Below are positions 17,239 to 26,836 of a DNA stretch of 64,000 nt, piece by piece. The number at the start of each line of letters is the position of its first letter. Positions within the stretch are counted from its first letter, which is position 1. A program made the position numbers and the translations under genes. Under the pieces are notes generated by a model. It had not been told where the DNA came from, made no database searches, and saw only the letters and a program-made list of their open reading frames with translations. Source of the DNA: Candidatus Poribacteria bacterium (GTDB lineage Bacteria > Poribacteria > WGA-4E > WGA-3G). The stretch lies in contig JAPPFM010000032.1 in assembly GCA_028821605.1 (NCBI GenBank), positions 6,002-70,001 of the forward strand, read 5' to 3'.

Positions 17239-19236
17239 CTACCAATTGAAGGCAATTTTTGTAAACAACTGGTTGATTGTCGCTTCGGCATGTTGATCTC
17301 CGTAGACAATGTATAACACAAGATTTTCGATAAAAGTATATTTAAAGACGGCATTGAAATTTGGTTTATGTTTACGCGCTGAACGCAGCCGAACCGTTAC
17401 CCACCTTTCCGTTCCGATTTCAAGATTCATACTTGCGCGGAGAGAAAAATTTCGAGTCCTGTGCCCGTCTGGAAAAGTCTGCCAGAGGTTTTCACCTTCA
17501 ATACCTAACGATAAAAAACGGAACGGTATTAAGTTCATCGCCGTGGTGACAAATGTTGCCGTGGCACCCTCAAACTCGCCATGTTGGTAGACGACAAAAA
17601 TACGGTCAGGTCTCTGACGGTTATACGTTGTTTGTGCTGCAACCACCCAATTTGAGTATATATCGTAAGACCAGTTTCTGTAGAAAAACCCCGTTTCTAT
17701 CTTTTCTCCCAAATCAAAACCGATCAGTTGAAAATGGTTACCTCGTGTTTTTTCGCCAGCTTGACTCCACGTCACAGATTGGACAGATTCAAAGTTAACG
17801 CTCCGCAAAAAGCCTTTCTCAACGGGCCAACGATACACGCCCCAGAAACTGGGTTGCCGGATGTCTGTGAGTCGAACGTAGCCATTGACAGGATTAAAGC
17901 CTCCCAAAAAATCGCGATAGGCGAGACTCAGAATCGGATTACCTTTACGGTTCACTTCCGCGATGAAAGCACGAGTGTTCTCCTTATGTGGTTCCCAATT
18001 TCCGGCATAGGATGTCACAAAGTTCAGTGCCTTCGGTAAGCGAATGGAGCCATCAAAGGCGACGGATCTGTTATATGTCCCCGGTATCTCTTTCGAGGCA
18101 AAAAAGAGCCCAAACGAAGATGCGTTGCCAGCGTCCCAAAGTCCGCGCAGTAAAACGTTATGACTCTCATCGTTTTTCTCTTTGACATTCATCAATCCAT
18201 ACGTTGCCCTTCCTGTTTTGCCGATTAATTTCGCCCCGTAAGCCATTTTACCAATGCGACGGCTATAAAAAAGCGCGATGGGTGCTCTAAAGATTCGTCC
18301 GTCTTCTTGAAAGAACGGACGTCGGTCAGTTAAACGTTGCTCCAGATCAGATAAAACGATCCCCTGAACTTCTGACTCAATGTGGCTGAAGTCGGGATTC
18401 ACTGTGCCAATAAAAGAGGTACTGGTTGTCAGTTTATAGGCGACATCACCGCCGACAGCCGCTGTGAATCGCGTTGGGAGGTCTTCCGTTGTTGAAGAAT
18501 CCTCGGCTTTACCGGAGAAGTACCCGCCGAGTTGAAATTTTCTGCCAGCGTCCTTCGGATTGAATTCAAGGTTCGCCAACGTCCCGAATTGATTCGCGTC
18601 AGAAACGTTAACACCCGTGTCCGCCCAAATACTGGTCCGATCAAGATTTTGATGGCGGCGCACGAGGTTAAGCCCCCAGGTCTGTTTGGCAGACTGAGGC
18701 AAATCAAGCATCTGAAACGGAATTTTCATCTCAACTGTCCACACAGCCGGTTCTACGATTGCAGCGGCAAACCATTCGCCATCCCACCCCAAATCACCCT
18801 GTTTCTCATCCCGTTGTATACCGAGTGGACTCACAGCAAAGCAATAAGAACGACGGCGGTCATGATGTGTATCAAGGTAGACAGCAACATGGTCCTCATA
18901 TTGAAAACTCCCATCCCTTCGCGTCTGATTTGCAATTATGGATGCTTCTTTCTGAACACAACGAAAACTGACATAGAGTGCTTCGTCATCAAATCCCAGA
19001 AATACCTCGGTTCTGTTAGGAACAGTTGTTTCCAACTCCGCGATTTTGAATGCGTCGACTCCTGTTACGCGTTGCCAACACTCATCATCAAGTTTACCAT
19101 CAATCGTGGGAGAGGTGTGGAATTTAATAGCTTCTATCGTTTGAGACTTAGCAGCGAGATTCGCTGCAAGGAAAAAAGCTATAGAACTCAGTAAAACTGT
19201 CCAAGATCGAATGATGATATTTACATTAACGCTCAT
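17239..19236 (-). CDS. DUF5916 family outer-membrane-type protein with CBM9-like N-terminal domain
   Basis: The 665-aa product has a signal segment (residues 7-30), then a carbohydrate-binding-module-9-like domain of about 200 residues that starts at TIDGKLDDECWQ and includes EVFLGFDDEALYVSF and YEDHVAVYLD. The rest is rich in amphipathic strands, with alternating aromatic residues, compatible with a beta-barrel; the family combination CBM9-DUF5916 is common in secreted or outer-membrane proteins. No catalytic residues are apparent. Its stop is only 27 bp from the longer start (and 69 bp from the preferred start) of the sigma-propeller gene, so the two are likely transcribed together; a surface protein paired with an envelope-spanning regulator is attractive but unproved. 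Confidence 0.75.
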   Translation of the reverse strand: MSVNVNIIIRSWTVLLSSIAFFLAANLAAKSQTIEAIKFHTSPTIDGKLDDECWQRVTGVDAFKIAELETTVPNRTEVFLGFDDEALYVSFRCVQKEASIIANQTRRDGSFQYEDHVAVYLDTHHDRRRSYCFAVSPLGIQRDEKQGDLGWDGEWFAAAIVEPAVWTVEMKIPFQMLDLPQSAKQTWGLNLVRRHQNLDRTSIWADTGVNVSDANQFGTLANLEFNPKDAGRKFQLGGYFSGKAEDSSTTEDLPTRFTAAVGGDVAYKLTTSTSFIGTVNPDFSHIESEVQGIVLSDLEQRLTDRRPFFQEDGRIFRAPIALFYSRRIGKMAYGAKLIGKTGRATYGLMNVKEKNDESHNVLLRGLWDAGNASSFGLFFASKEIPGTYNRSVAFDGSIRLPKALNFVTSYAGNWEPHKENTRAFIAEVNRKGNPILSLAYRDFLGGFNPVNGYVRLTDIRQPSFWGVYRWPVEKGFLRSVNFESVQSVTWSQAGEKTRGNHFQLIGFDLGEKIETGFFYRNWSYDIYSNWVVAAQTTYNRQRPDRIFVVYQHGEFEGATATFVTTAMNLIPFRFLSLGIEGENLWQTFPDGHRTRNFSLRASMNLEIGTERWVTVRLRSARKHKPNFNAVFKYTFIENLVLYIVYGDQHAEATINQLFTKIAFNW

Positions 19237-19292
19237 GAAGATCTGCTCCTTCTCGTATATTTTGCACGGAATACAACCAGTTTGTTTTTTTT

Positions 19293-19403
19293 ACGACTTA
19301 CGCAATTTTCTTAGGAATAGCGACTACTACACGCCGCTGGCGAGGTTTCTAAAGGAAACACCCAAGCAAAACACCTCACCAGCGAAGAAGCTGCGTAAGT
19401 CCT
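19293..19403. repeat. MITE-like element with GACTTACGCA terminal inverted repeats
   Basis: The left end ACGACTTACGCA (19293-19304) pairs with TGCGTAAGTCCT at 19392-19403, a 111-bp element. Its interior contains CGCTGGCGAGG and CTCACCAGCG. Similar elements are at 26944-27117 and 30684-30966. Confidence 0.75.
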
Positions 19404-19455
19404 GTTTTTAATTTTTGTAAGTATTTCTTACAACAGTTGATGTATCATGAGCTTT

Positions 19456-21228
19456 CTACTCAACTTCCGTTTCTGTTGAATCTAAGACGGATTTGAATTG
19501 CTCACGATATAATTGGCTATAGAGTTTGCCGGACGCTAACAAGTCGGAGTGATTTCCAACTTCAACGATTTGTCCCTGATCCATAACGACAATCTGGTCT
19601 GCATCCCGAATTGTAGAGAGGCGGTGAGCAATCACAAAGGTCGTCCGCTGTTTCATGACATTTTGGAGTGCCTCTTGGATAAGTGCCTCGGATTGTGAGT
19701 CCAGTGCACTCGTCGCTTCATCTAAGATTAAAATTTTTGGATTTTTCAGGATTGCCATGGCAATGGCGACACGCTGTTTTTGACCACCGGACAACTTAAA
19801 ACCGCGTTCACCGATCTGTGTCTCGTACCCATCTGGCAAAGATACAATGAACTCATGTATATTAGCAGCTCGAGCTGCGGCGTAGACTTCCTCGTCCGTT
19901 GCTGAGGAGCATCCATAACGGATATTATCTTTGATACTAATATCAAATAAAACTGGTTCTTGTGGTACAATTCCAATCTGCTGTCTTAGGAATTTCAAGT
20001 CTAAAGTTTGCAAATCATGCCCATCGAGCAAAAGGCGACCAGCATTCGGTTCATACAAGCGAGGAATTAGATTCGTCAGGGTGGTTTTGCCGGAACCTGA
20101 AGGTCCAACAAGCGCGACATTGCAACCTGGGGGGACATCCAAATTGATGTCTTTGAGAACTTCAATCTCTTCATAGGCAAAACGCACAGACTGAAACTGA
20201 ATGTGTCCTGCTACATTATCAAGTTTTTTCTTTTCCAAATCTTGTGCCTCACCGTGTTCATCCGTTAAATCAAGAACTTGGAAAAGACGTTGGAGTACCG
20301 CTTTGGTCGCGGCGAGTCCAAGGTGGAAGTGGAGTATACGATATACAGGCGCAGACAGGTACTCAAGATATGCCGAGAAGGCGACCAACTCGCCAATCGT
20401 CAATCGACTCTTTAAGACTTCCATACCCCCAAAACAGATAATCGCGATGGGTTGAATTCTCACCACGAACTGACTAATGTTACCTGCAATCGATTCCAAG
20501 ACCGAAACCTTCGCTTGCGCGAAAAGCAATCCCTTTGATTCCCGAAAGAAGGAACGGTTATGATGTTTCTCCGCCGAAAAGCACTTTACCAGTCGAACCG
20601 CTGACAAGGTTTGCTGCACATACGAAAGAGTTGCCGCTGTCGCTTCTTGTCTCTTCAGGGTTGCTTTATGAAAATGCGGTCGAAAGTAGACGTAAGTGAG
20701 ACCATTAAGAGGAACAACAATCAGGGCAATCAGTGCCAATCTCCAATTGAAGTAAAACATTATAGAGATTATGGCAACTGCTGACAAAGTGTCTGTAAAG
20801 AAATGAAGGACATTATACGTTGCACTCGTCAGAATTGCATCTACATCGTTAATGATCATGGAACCGTATTCCCCTGTTTGCCTTTTGGTGAGACTCGGCA
20901 TCGGTAGACGCAAGAGGTGTTGGAAAAAACGATTCCGAAAATCAAGTAGGATCCGCCTTGTTGTATAGATGTAGAATCGGTCCCGTATTAGAGAAAGTAG
21001 AACATACACGCAGATGGAACCGACACCTCCAAGGCAGACGATCCAAAGCAATTTTTGGTCTTGTTGCGTAATGGCTCTGTCTATTACTAATTTCGTAAAA
21101 AGAGGTATCAGCAGCGAGAAACCCACCATTGCAGTCATGCACAACATGGTCTTAACAATTTGGGGCCAGTATGGGAAAACACCTTTTAAAAATCGCTTTC
21201 CGACAGCCTTTGGATTCTCTGTTGACAT
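19456..21228 (-). CDS. ABC transporter, fused permease and ATPase (MsbA/lipid-drug exporter type)
   Basis: The 590-aa polypeptide has six hydrophobic helices in its first 310 residues (for example TMLCMTAMVGFSLLIPLF and ALIALIVVPLNGLTYVYF), followed by a nucleotide-binding domain. That domain shows Walker A GPSGSGKTT, the signature LSGGQKQR, Walker B ILILDEATSALD, and the H-loop VIAHRLSTI, so it should hydrolyse ATP as a homodimer. It resembles exporters of lipids, peptides or drugs. Size and layout are normal. Neighbours give no substrate: it is followed by the DUF5916 gene after about 220 bp containing a MITE. Confidence 0.9.
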   Translation of the reverse strand: MSTENPKAVGKRFLKGVFPYWPQIVKTMLCMTAMVGFSLLIPLFTKLVIDRAITQQDQKLLWIVCLGGVGSICVYVLLSLIRDRFYIYTTRRILLDFRNRFFQHLLRLPMPSLTKRQTGEYGSMIINDVDAILTSATYNVLHFFTDTLSAVAIISIMFYFNWRLALIALIVVPLNGLTYVYFRPHFHKATLKRQEATAATLSYVQQTLSAVRLVKCFSAEKHHNRSFFRESKGLLFAQAKVSVLESIAGNISQFVVRIQPIAIICFGGMEVLKSRLTIGELVAFSAYLEYLSAPVYRILHFHLGLAATKAVLQRLFQVLDLTDEHGEAQDLEKKKLDNVAGHIQFQSVRFAYEEIEVLKDINLDVPPGCNVALVGPSGSGKTTLTNLIPRLYEPNAGRLLLDGHDLQTLDLKFLRQQIGIVPQEPVLFDISIKDNIRYGCSSATDEEVYAAARAANIHEFIVSLPDGYETQIGERGFKLSGGQKQRVAIAMAILKNPKILILDEATSALDSQSEALIQEALQNVMKQRTTFVIAHRLSTIRDADQIVVMDQGQIVEVGNHSDLLASGKLYSQLYREQFKSVLDSTETEVE

Positions 21229-21909
21229 TTTTTAATACTCCCTATTTCCCTCAATTTCCACAGGTAGATAGAGTCGCGCCTCCATACATCAGATGTCGAT
21301 TTTCTGAAATTCAAAAATCTAACACGTTTATACTATCGAGTCCTTAATTATTAAAGACAAAATTTTGGGATAGAAAACGTGCATTTTGTAAAAAAAAAAG
21401 AGAAAATCTGGATTTTTTGGAAGCGTTCCATGAGATAAGTTCGCAGCACACAATAAATTGCCGACTGCATGTATTTCGGAAAAACAAAACGGCACGTTGC
21501 GGTTGCGTTTTGTAATACAGTCGTAAATTTGGGAAATCTGTGAACCGTACAAAAAAAGACCTTATGCTACCGGGATCGGCGTGCATAAGGCTTCAACGGA
21601 ATTTAAAAATGAAAAATGACGATTTTTAATCTATATTTCGGTTACCCCTTCGCGCGCACACTCCCCACAAGCAATTAGGTCGCCTATTATGCCAACGTTT
21701 AAACATGCTATGCAAGCTGGAATGTGAGCGTAAAAGTGTCATTTTTCTCGTTTTTCAACAACGGTTAATAACCGCTAAATATTGGATTTATCCACGTTAG
21801 ATTTTAGATACTAATGTTAATGATACGACATCTACTTTGCATTGTCAAATTTTCATTTGTAGTAAAGCTCATAATTACCTTCACACCAACGGAAGGGCGA
21901 GGTTCCTAA
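21229..21909. other. Gap between ABC exporter and second deaminase gene
   Basis: About 680 bp, AT-rich in the first half. It holds the hairpin terminator at 21550-21592. The short frames at 21328-21586 on the minus strand have low-complexity products and no plausible start. I see nothing else. Confidence 0.5.
21550..21592 (-). terminator. Rho-independent terminator, duplicate of 12865-12908
   Basis: On the minus strand CCTTATGC and GCATAAGG form a stem followed by a T-tract. Unlike the first copy it lies about 320 bp downstream of its deaminase gene, so something has been inserted or deleted between gene and terminator. Confidence 0.8.
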
Positions 21910-22857
21910 TTAACCGAGACCAGTGACGGACGCGCGTCGAATATCATTTAACTCTTCAGCACTGAAAACGCCTGATCGGTAGAGGTTCCGATATTCTTCA
22001 GAAACGCTCTGACCGAATATCATTAGGTCGTCTGTGTTAATCGTCACTGGCACGCCGTGGTCAAATAAGATACGAATGGGATGTGAGGCGAGATCAGACA
22101 CGCCATCCAACATCACGTTGCTTGTTGGACATACATTCAACTGAATTTGATTCTTGGAAAGCCATCGCATGATTTCAACCGATTCTGCAGCGGCGATACC
22201 GTGTTGGACTTCGTCCAAATCAAGGACTTCGACCGTTCGTCGGATTTCCGCAGCATCTTCAAATTCTCCGACATGTGCTTTTAGTTTCATGCCGGCAGCG
22301 CGCGCCTTTGCAAACAACGGTTTCATAACCTCTGGCGGACACACCTCTTGACGGCTATACAAATCAATCGACTGAAAAAAACCTAATTCCACCGCTTCGT
22401 GCGCTAACGCCATTAGCTTAGGGTCGCCAGCATTTCCACGAGAAAAGCCAAGCTCTGGACGCAAATCCGCCTGTGCTTTATACTGCTCAACCAATGCTTC
22501 AATAAACGCGCAAAGCTCCGTTATCCCATTGGGATAGAACTCCGCCAGTCGGATGTCGAAACTCATTTCAAGCATAACAACGCCATCCTGAATTGCATCG
22601 TCCATCGCTGACACTGCGACGAACTCAAAACCCTCCCGGTGTTTTATGTGAGGTGCCAAGACCGCGTCGGCGTATTCCATCATCCCCTCAACGCCTTTCA
22701 TTTTGGGAGCGGGCTTGGTTAACGGGTGTCCCAGCCAATGCTCGACACTTTCTCGGCGTGCACTGAAGAACGCATGACAGTGAACATCGGTTTTAGGGGA
22801 TGCTTTTATAGCGGTTAGATTATCTGTGGAGAGTGCTTCAATGAAATCAATAGACAT
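21910..22857 (-). CDS. Adenosine deaminase-family protein, second copy
   Basis: A 315-aa paralogue of the protein at 12956-13897: the first 30 residues differ only slightly, and the catalytic motifs are the same (TDVHCHAF, KAHVGEFED, EVQHGIAA, NTDDLMIFGQSVSEEY). It should be an active zinc-dependent purine deaminase or similar. Residues between the motifs differ more, for example VLAPHIKHREG against ALAPHLDHRQG, so the copies are not brand new and may have different substrates. A YdcF-like gene lies upstream, on the same strand, about 110 bp away. Confidence 0.8.
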   Translation of the reverse strand: MSIDFIEALSTDNLTAIKASPKTDVHCHAFFSARRESVEHWLGHPLTKPAPKMKGVEGMMEYADAVLAPHIKHREGFEFVAVSAMDDAIQDGVVMLEMSFDIRLAEFYPNGITELCAFIEALVEQYKAQADLRPELGFSRGNAGDPKLMALAHEAVELGFFQSIDLYSRQEVCPPEVMKPLFAKARAAGMKLKAHVGEFEDAAEIRRTVEVLDLDEVQHGIAAAESVEIMRWLSKNQIQLNVCPTSNVMLDGVSDLASHPIRILFDHGVPVTINTDDLMIFGQSVSEEYRNLYRSGVFSAEELNDIRRASVTGLG

Positions 22858-22965
22858 AATATCAGATTTAGAGTATTCAGTTATCAGTTGTCGGTGAGTG
22901 TCGCGATCGGGAGTGCTTCGCAGTGAGAATCCTACAAGAAAGAATCCACGATGGGAAAACCGAAA

Positions 22966-23619
22966 TTATAGGTCAGCAATGTCGCCCCTCCTTGTATATT
23001 CGATGATACGCAAGTATTCACCATACACGCGACCTCTCGATACCTCATGCTGATACCAATCTTCTTCAGCAATCTTAACCCCGTCATACACAGCAACATA
23101 AGTAATCGGTAAAAGGGTTTGGGAAGGGAAGAATTTTCTTAAGGTTCGTAGGCAGCGACCACTATGGTGTGCCTTACACAGAAATCCGATACCCTCAGGA
23201 GAAATGCTATGCTTTTCTAAGACCTCAAGACTGAAGGCAACATCCTCAAGTGTGTTTGTTGACCTGTCTTGAACGAGGATTACCTCTGATGGAACACCGC
23301 GTGCGATAAGTTCATCACGCATTATGTGTGCTACAGGTTTGCCTGTTTCGGAATAGAGCCGTCCGCTCAAACCGGTGACCATGACTTTTGGAAAGCGACC
23401 TTTCTGACAATCACACGCCACAGATTCCAGAGCATCACTATCAATCGTAGAAGTTCCAAAGATGAAAAGGAGATCCGCTGCTGGGTGAAGATCAGACGTA
23501 ACGAATACACTTTGTGTGATACCCTCAATCTCCTCTGACGACAAATCTTTCACCGCGACTTCTCTCGGAATGGAGCGATTTTTGAGATCATTTTCATAGT
23601 TGTGGGGGAATTGCGCCAT
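22966..23619 (-). CDS. YdcF/SanA-type (DUF218) protein
   Basis: A 217-aa protein of the YdcF-SanA-ElyC family: strand LLFIFGTST, the core KVMVTGLSGRLY, then VPSEVILVQDRSTNTLEDVAFSLEVL, whose D-x-S-x-N-T-x-E segment is the family hallmark, and GIGFLCKAHHSGRCLRTL. Family members bind nucleotide-like ligands or act in envelope biogenesis, but the reaction is unknown. No membrane helix is present, unlike SanA and ElyC, so it is probably cytoplasmic like YdcF. ATG at 23619 follows GAGGAA. A GNAT gene ends 20 bp upstream of it, implying an operon 24879-22966. Confidence 0.8.
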   Translation of the reverse strand: MAQFPHNYENDLKNRSIPREVAVKDLSSEEIEGITQSVFVTSDLHPAADLLFIFGTSTIDSDALESVACDCQKGRFPKVMVTGLSGRLYSETGKPVAHIMRDELIARGVPSEVILVQDRSTNTLEDVAFSLEVLEKHSISPEGIGFLCKAHHSGRCLRTLRKFFPSQTLLPITYVAVYDGVKIAEEDWYQHEVSRGRVYGEYLRIIEYTRRGDIADL

Positions 23620-23639
23620 AATTTCCTCGTATGATCGAA

Positions 23640-24083
23640 CTATTCAGGTGATTTTTCCATCTGGAAGTATATAGAATCTTCACCGACGATTTTGAATCCC
23701 AGCCTCTTGTAGAGAGCAATACCACGGGTATTGACTTTTAGCACTTGAAGCACCACAGATCTCTGCTCAAAGTTGGCATTATCAATAATACGGGTCATGC
23801 ACGCGGAACCGATGCCTTTCCCCTGATATTCAGGAAGAATAAAGATCTGATTGACCTTGAGCGTGTCCGAAGTATGAGATACCGCCAAAAAACCGATATC
23901 CACCTCATGCAACTGGATAATGCAAACATCCTGTGCAGCGAACCGCCTATTATGCAGTTCCCGTTGATAATTATCGTCCCAATCCCAGATCTGTTCTACA
24001 TACTCACGGAATGCCGCCTTCTTTACGGCAAAAACGAATTCACTGTCGTTTGCGTGTGCCTTGCGAAGACTTATCTCCTCCAC
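23640..24083 (-). CDS. GNAT-family N-acetyltransferase
   Basis: The conserved core is NQIFILPEYQGKGIGSACMTRII, which contains the acetyl-CoA loop Q-G-K-G-I-G, followed by LQVLKVNTRGIALYKRLGFKIVG. The acceptor is unknown. I choose GTG at 24083 because a perfect GGAGG lies 7 bases before it; the longer ATG frame from 24128 would overlap the methyltransferase stop by 23 bp. About 147 aa, a normal GNAT length. It sits tightly between the methyltransferase and YdcF genes. Confidence 0.85.
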   Translation of the reverse strand: MEEISLRKAHANDSEFVFAVKKAAFREYVEQIWDWDDNYQRELHNRRFAAQDVCIIQLHEVDIGFLAVSHTSDTLKVNQIFILPEYQGKGIGSACMTRIIDNANFEQRSVVLQVLKVNTRGIALYKRLGFKIVGEDSIYFQMEKSPE

Positions 24084-24105
24084 AGCAAACCTCCATCTTT
24101 CAGAC

Positions 24106-24879
24106 CTATACGTCTTTTTTCGCGACAACGGCGAAACTCACGTTGTAAGCCATTTCATGTGTCCAACTCCCCGGCGCAGCATTAATATCTGGCTGTGTCC
24201 AAGCACGTTCCTCAACCCGCTCAATCCGGAAACCGTTGTCCACAAGTCCGTTGAATATATCACTCAAATAGTGTCGAAAATCAAACGCTCCATCTGGATA
24301 CCTGAAAACGCGCTCAGCGTACGGCTCGGTAACACGATAGAATTCACCATCCCACTCCCAAAAATGATTGGCAGGATTTCCAAAATCTACGCGATACCGT
24401 CCGCCGGGTCGGATGATCCTTGAGACACCTCTATAGATTTCATGAACGGATGGCACCCAACTCATGGAAGGTCCTTGATAGATGAGGTCATACGAAGCAT
24501 CCTCAATTGCAGACAAATCTCTGATGTTGAGGCGAAGCGTTTTCACTGGATAGCCGTAATGCTCCGCAGCTGCAGTATCACCGTCAAGTTGACCTTGCGT
24601 AAAATCAATCACGGTTACATGTGCTCCAAGCAGACCGAACACCGCTGACTGTTGTCCGCCACCTGCGGCGAGACACAACACGTCTTTATGGGCAATATCT
24701 CTGAGTATATAAGCAGGATAGATTTGGTAGAGATGATACGGCACTGGATCAAGCTGATCCTCAGCATATTTTAGAATATCGTCTCTATTGAGGTCGAGCC
24801 ACGGGACGGTAAAGCCGTTCTTTTTAATGACTTCGGCTTCCCAATGTGTTCGATTGGCAATAGTAATTTCGTCATTCAT
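24106..24879 (-). CDS. Class I SAM-dependent methyltransferase
   Basis: Motif I is VLCLAAGGGQQS (residues about 70-81), followed by VTVIDFTQGQLDGD and the motif-IV-like YDLIYQGPSMSWV. These mark the S-adenosylmethionine-binding Rossmann fold of small-molecule methyltransferases. 257 aa. The substrate is not evident. The extended N terminus with HWEAEVIKKNGFTVPWL is typical of a UbiE-like branch. It heads or follows a small-enzyme operon with a GNAT gene immediately downstream (22 bp from GTG) and the uridine-kinase-like gene 34 bp upstream. Confidence 0.85.
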   Translation of the reverse strand: MNDEITIANRTHWEAEVIKKNGFTVPWLDLNRDDILKYAEDQLDPVPYHLYQIYPAYILRDIAHKDVLCLAAGGGQQSAVFGLLGAHVTVIDFTQGQLDGDTAAAEHYGYPVKTLRLNIRDLSAIEDASYDLIYQGPSMSWVPSVHEIYRGVSRIIRPGGRYRVDFGNPANHFWEWDGEFYRVTEPYAERVFRYPDGAFDFRHYLSDIFNGLVDNGFRIERVEERAWTQPDINAAPGSWTHEMAYNVSFAVVAKKDV

Positions 24880-24913
24880 AGGGTTTTACAGTAAAGGTCT
24901 CCAGAGATACACT

Positions 24914-25534
24914 TCAACCGGATGCATCTATCGGTAAATATGACCTTGCTCCATTTATGGACAAATCGGCTCTTTCATGAGGCAAATGAGTTTTGACATA
25001 GTCATCTTCTTGGGGCATCCAATCCTGTTCCCAAATGGTGCGTGCCTTTTCTCCATCTCGCGCAATACCACGGACAAGACGGATTGCTCTCGGGCATTCC
25101 ACCCATATTTTCAAATCGTATAGGTTTGTTAACTCACACCTCATCGTATAGACCCCCTCAACAAGCACCACATCGGAGGTAGTAATTGTATGCCATTCGG
25201 CAAGAGCATCTGTCTCCCAATCGTACCGTTGATAATGTGCTGCCCGTCCCTCTCTAATAGGAGTGAGTACCTGATCGCGTAGACGTTCCCAATCAAAGTC
25301 ACGACCAATCGTCCTCGCTTGTTGGTTTTCACGTTGATTAGAGGGGAGGTAGAAATCATCATGCTTAACGACGGTCACGACCCAACCCAAAGTACTGAGT
25401 TGTTCTTCCAACAATCGCGCCAAAGTGCTTTTTCCAGCACCGCCAAGCCCATCAATAGCCACAAGCGAGCAAACTTTTTGGTGTTGGAGCATCTTCAAAG
25501 AGTTTACAAGGTTTGCAAGTGAAGTGAAACCCAC
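24914..25534 (-). CDS. Uridine kinase-like P-loop phosphotransferase
   Basis: The P-loop DGLGGAGKSTLARLL (residues about 25-39) and KHDDFYLP match the uridine kinase/phosphoribulokinase-like group, and LVEGVYTMR is the usual Walker-B-like strand followed by the YDLKIWVECPRAIRLVRGIARDG lid region. It probably phosphorylates a nucleoside or a sugar-like substrate. At 206 aa it is the usual length. No complete pathway is nearby; co-transcription with the downstream methyltransferase is likely given 34 bp spacing. Confidence 0.8.
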   Translation of the reverse strand: MGFTSLANLVNSLKMLQHQKVCSLVAIDGLGGAGKSTLARLLEEQLSTLGWVVTVVKHDDFYLPSNQRENQQARTIGRDFDWERLRDQVLTPIREGRAAHYQRYDWETDALAEWHTITTSDVVLVEGVYTMRCELTNLYDLKIWVECPRAIRLVRGIARDGEKARTIWEQDWMPQEDDYVKTHLPHERADLSINGARSYLPIDASG

Positions 25535-25669
25535 GTCTCTACTCTGCTTTTGTTAGAAATCCAAACGAGTTTGAAAGGTTTTCGATACTCCTATCCAGTA
25601 GTATTACACCATCAACAGCGATATTATCAAGACATAATGGAGTAATTTAAGCTGACTGACAGGTATGAC

Positions 25670-26836
25670 TTAAACCATTACACTCTCTATCCATGCTTCA
25701 TCAATTTCGAGACCGAAACCGGGGGCATCCGAGGGAGCAACATAGCCGTCTTTGATGACGGAAGTGCCGGGCAATTTGACCATCTCCTCCAGAGGGACAC
25801 CGGGAGCAGAAACACCTTCAGAGCGTTCACCCCACGTAATGGCAGGCATAGCAAATGCGAGGTGCTGACCGTAGGGATAGTTCATACCGCCGTGTGTGAT
25901 TACGTTAATCCCATTTGCCTCTGCGATGTGACAAATCTTCGCCGCCGATGTAATACCGCCACACCACAAAACGTCCGGCTGGAAGATGTCAACCAACCGT
26001 CGTCCTGCCGCCTCTGCAAAGACGGTAGGCAGATACCAGTGTTCTCCTGTCGCCAGCGTTTGCCACGGGAGGCGTTGACGCACCGTCTCGTAGCCAACAA
26101 AATCATCAGCGCGGATGTAGTCCTCCATCCACTTTAACCCGTAAGGCTTCATCGTTTCACAGACACGCACCGTATGCTCTATGTCAAAACCGGTCCAAGC
26201 ATCCAACATTAAGTCAACCTCATCGCCGATGGCTTCCCGCGTTGTTGCTACCAATTCTTCGAGCTTGCCTAAGCCTTCTTTTCCTTGTTCCGGACCCCAC
26301 GGTGTGAAAAGTTTTGTGGCTTTGAATCCAAGCTCCATATACCATTCCTGATCGAAGCCAGAGGCGTAACAGAAAATCTTTTCCTTTTGCGGTCCGCCGA
26401 GAAGTTCGTAAACCGGTCGTCCCAAAATTTTGCCTTTGAGGTCCCACAAAGCACAATCAACGGCACTGATGGCGTAACTCGTCAAGCCGGTTGCACCGAA
26501 GGCGGCTGACAATCGTACCATCATGTCCCATATTTTTTCAGTCGCCATACAATTTTCGCCAACGAGAAAGGGGGCAAAGTGGTCTGAAATGATTCGGGTC
26601 ACGGGACCCCCGTAAAGTGAGATACCGAAACCCCATGTCCCGTCTTCTGCCGTTATAATGCATGCCGGACGCTTCCATTCTGAATAGGAAACGTGTCCCT
26701 CTTTTCGATTGAATGACGGATAACGCGTAATGGGGCGGTTCAATTGATACGTTCTGGATCGACTGGGTGTGCGCGGCGTTGTTGTCGGTTTTGGATTTAG
26801 GTCAATTTCTACGACGCGGATTTCCTTAATTTTCAT
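25670..26836 (-). CDS. Mandelate racemase/muconate lactonizing enzyme family protein
   Basis: An enolase-superfamily enzyme of 388 aa, predicted to dehydrate or epimerise a sugar acid. The metal-ligand pattern is intact: LMLDAWTGFD (first Asp), LKWMEDYIRADD (Glu), LATGEHWYLPT (Glu), and ITHGG with a possible base His near residue 325. An N-terminal capping domain of about 120 residues starts at KIKEIRVVEIDL. ATG at 26836 follows AGGAAA. The sugar-acid type is not decided by the sequence, but the genes immediately across the divergent gap (six-hairpin enzyme, two isomerase-like barrels) suit sugar or uronate metabolism. Confidence 0.85.
   Translation of the reverse strand: MKIKEIRVVEIDLNPKPTTTPRTPSRSRTYQLNRPITRYPSFNRKEGHVSYSEWKRPACIITAEDGTWGFGISLYGGPVTRIISDHFAPFLVGENCMATEKIWDMMVRLSAAFGATGLTSYAISAVDCALWDLKGKILGRPVYELLGGPQKEKIFCYASGFDQEWYMELGFKATKLFTPWGPEQGKEGLGKLEELVATTREAIGDEVDLMLDAWTGFDIEHTVRVCETMKPYGLKWMEDYIRADDFVGYETVRQRLPWQTLATGEHWYLPTVFAEAAGRRLVDIFQPDVLWCGGITSAAKICHIAEANGINVITHGGMNYPYGQHLAFAMPAITWGERSEGVSAPGVPLEEMVKLPGTSVIKDGYVAPSDAPGFGLEIDEAWIESVMV

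Noticed and set aside
18532-19194. 220-codon plus-strand frame
   Set aside because: It is antisense to the DUF5916 gene; its product has no recognisable domain and no start signal.
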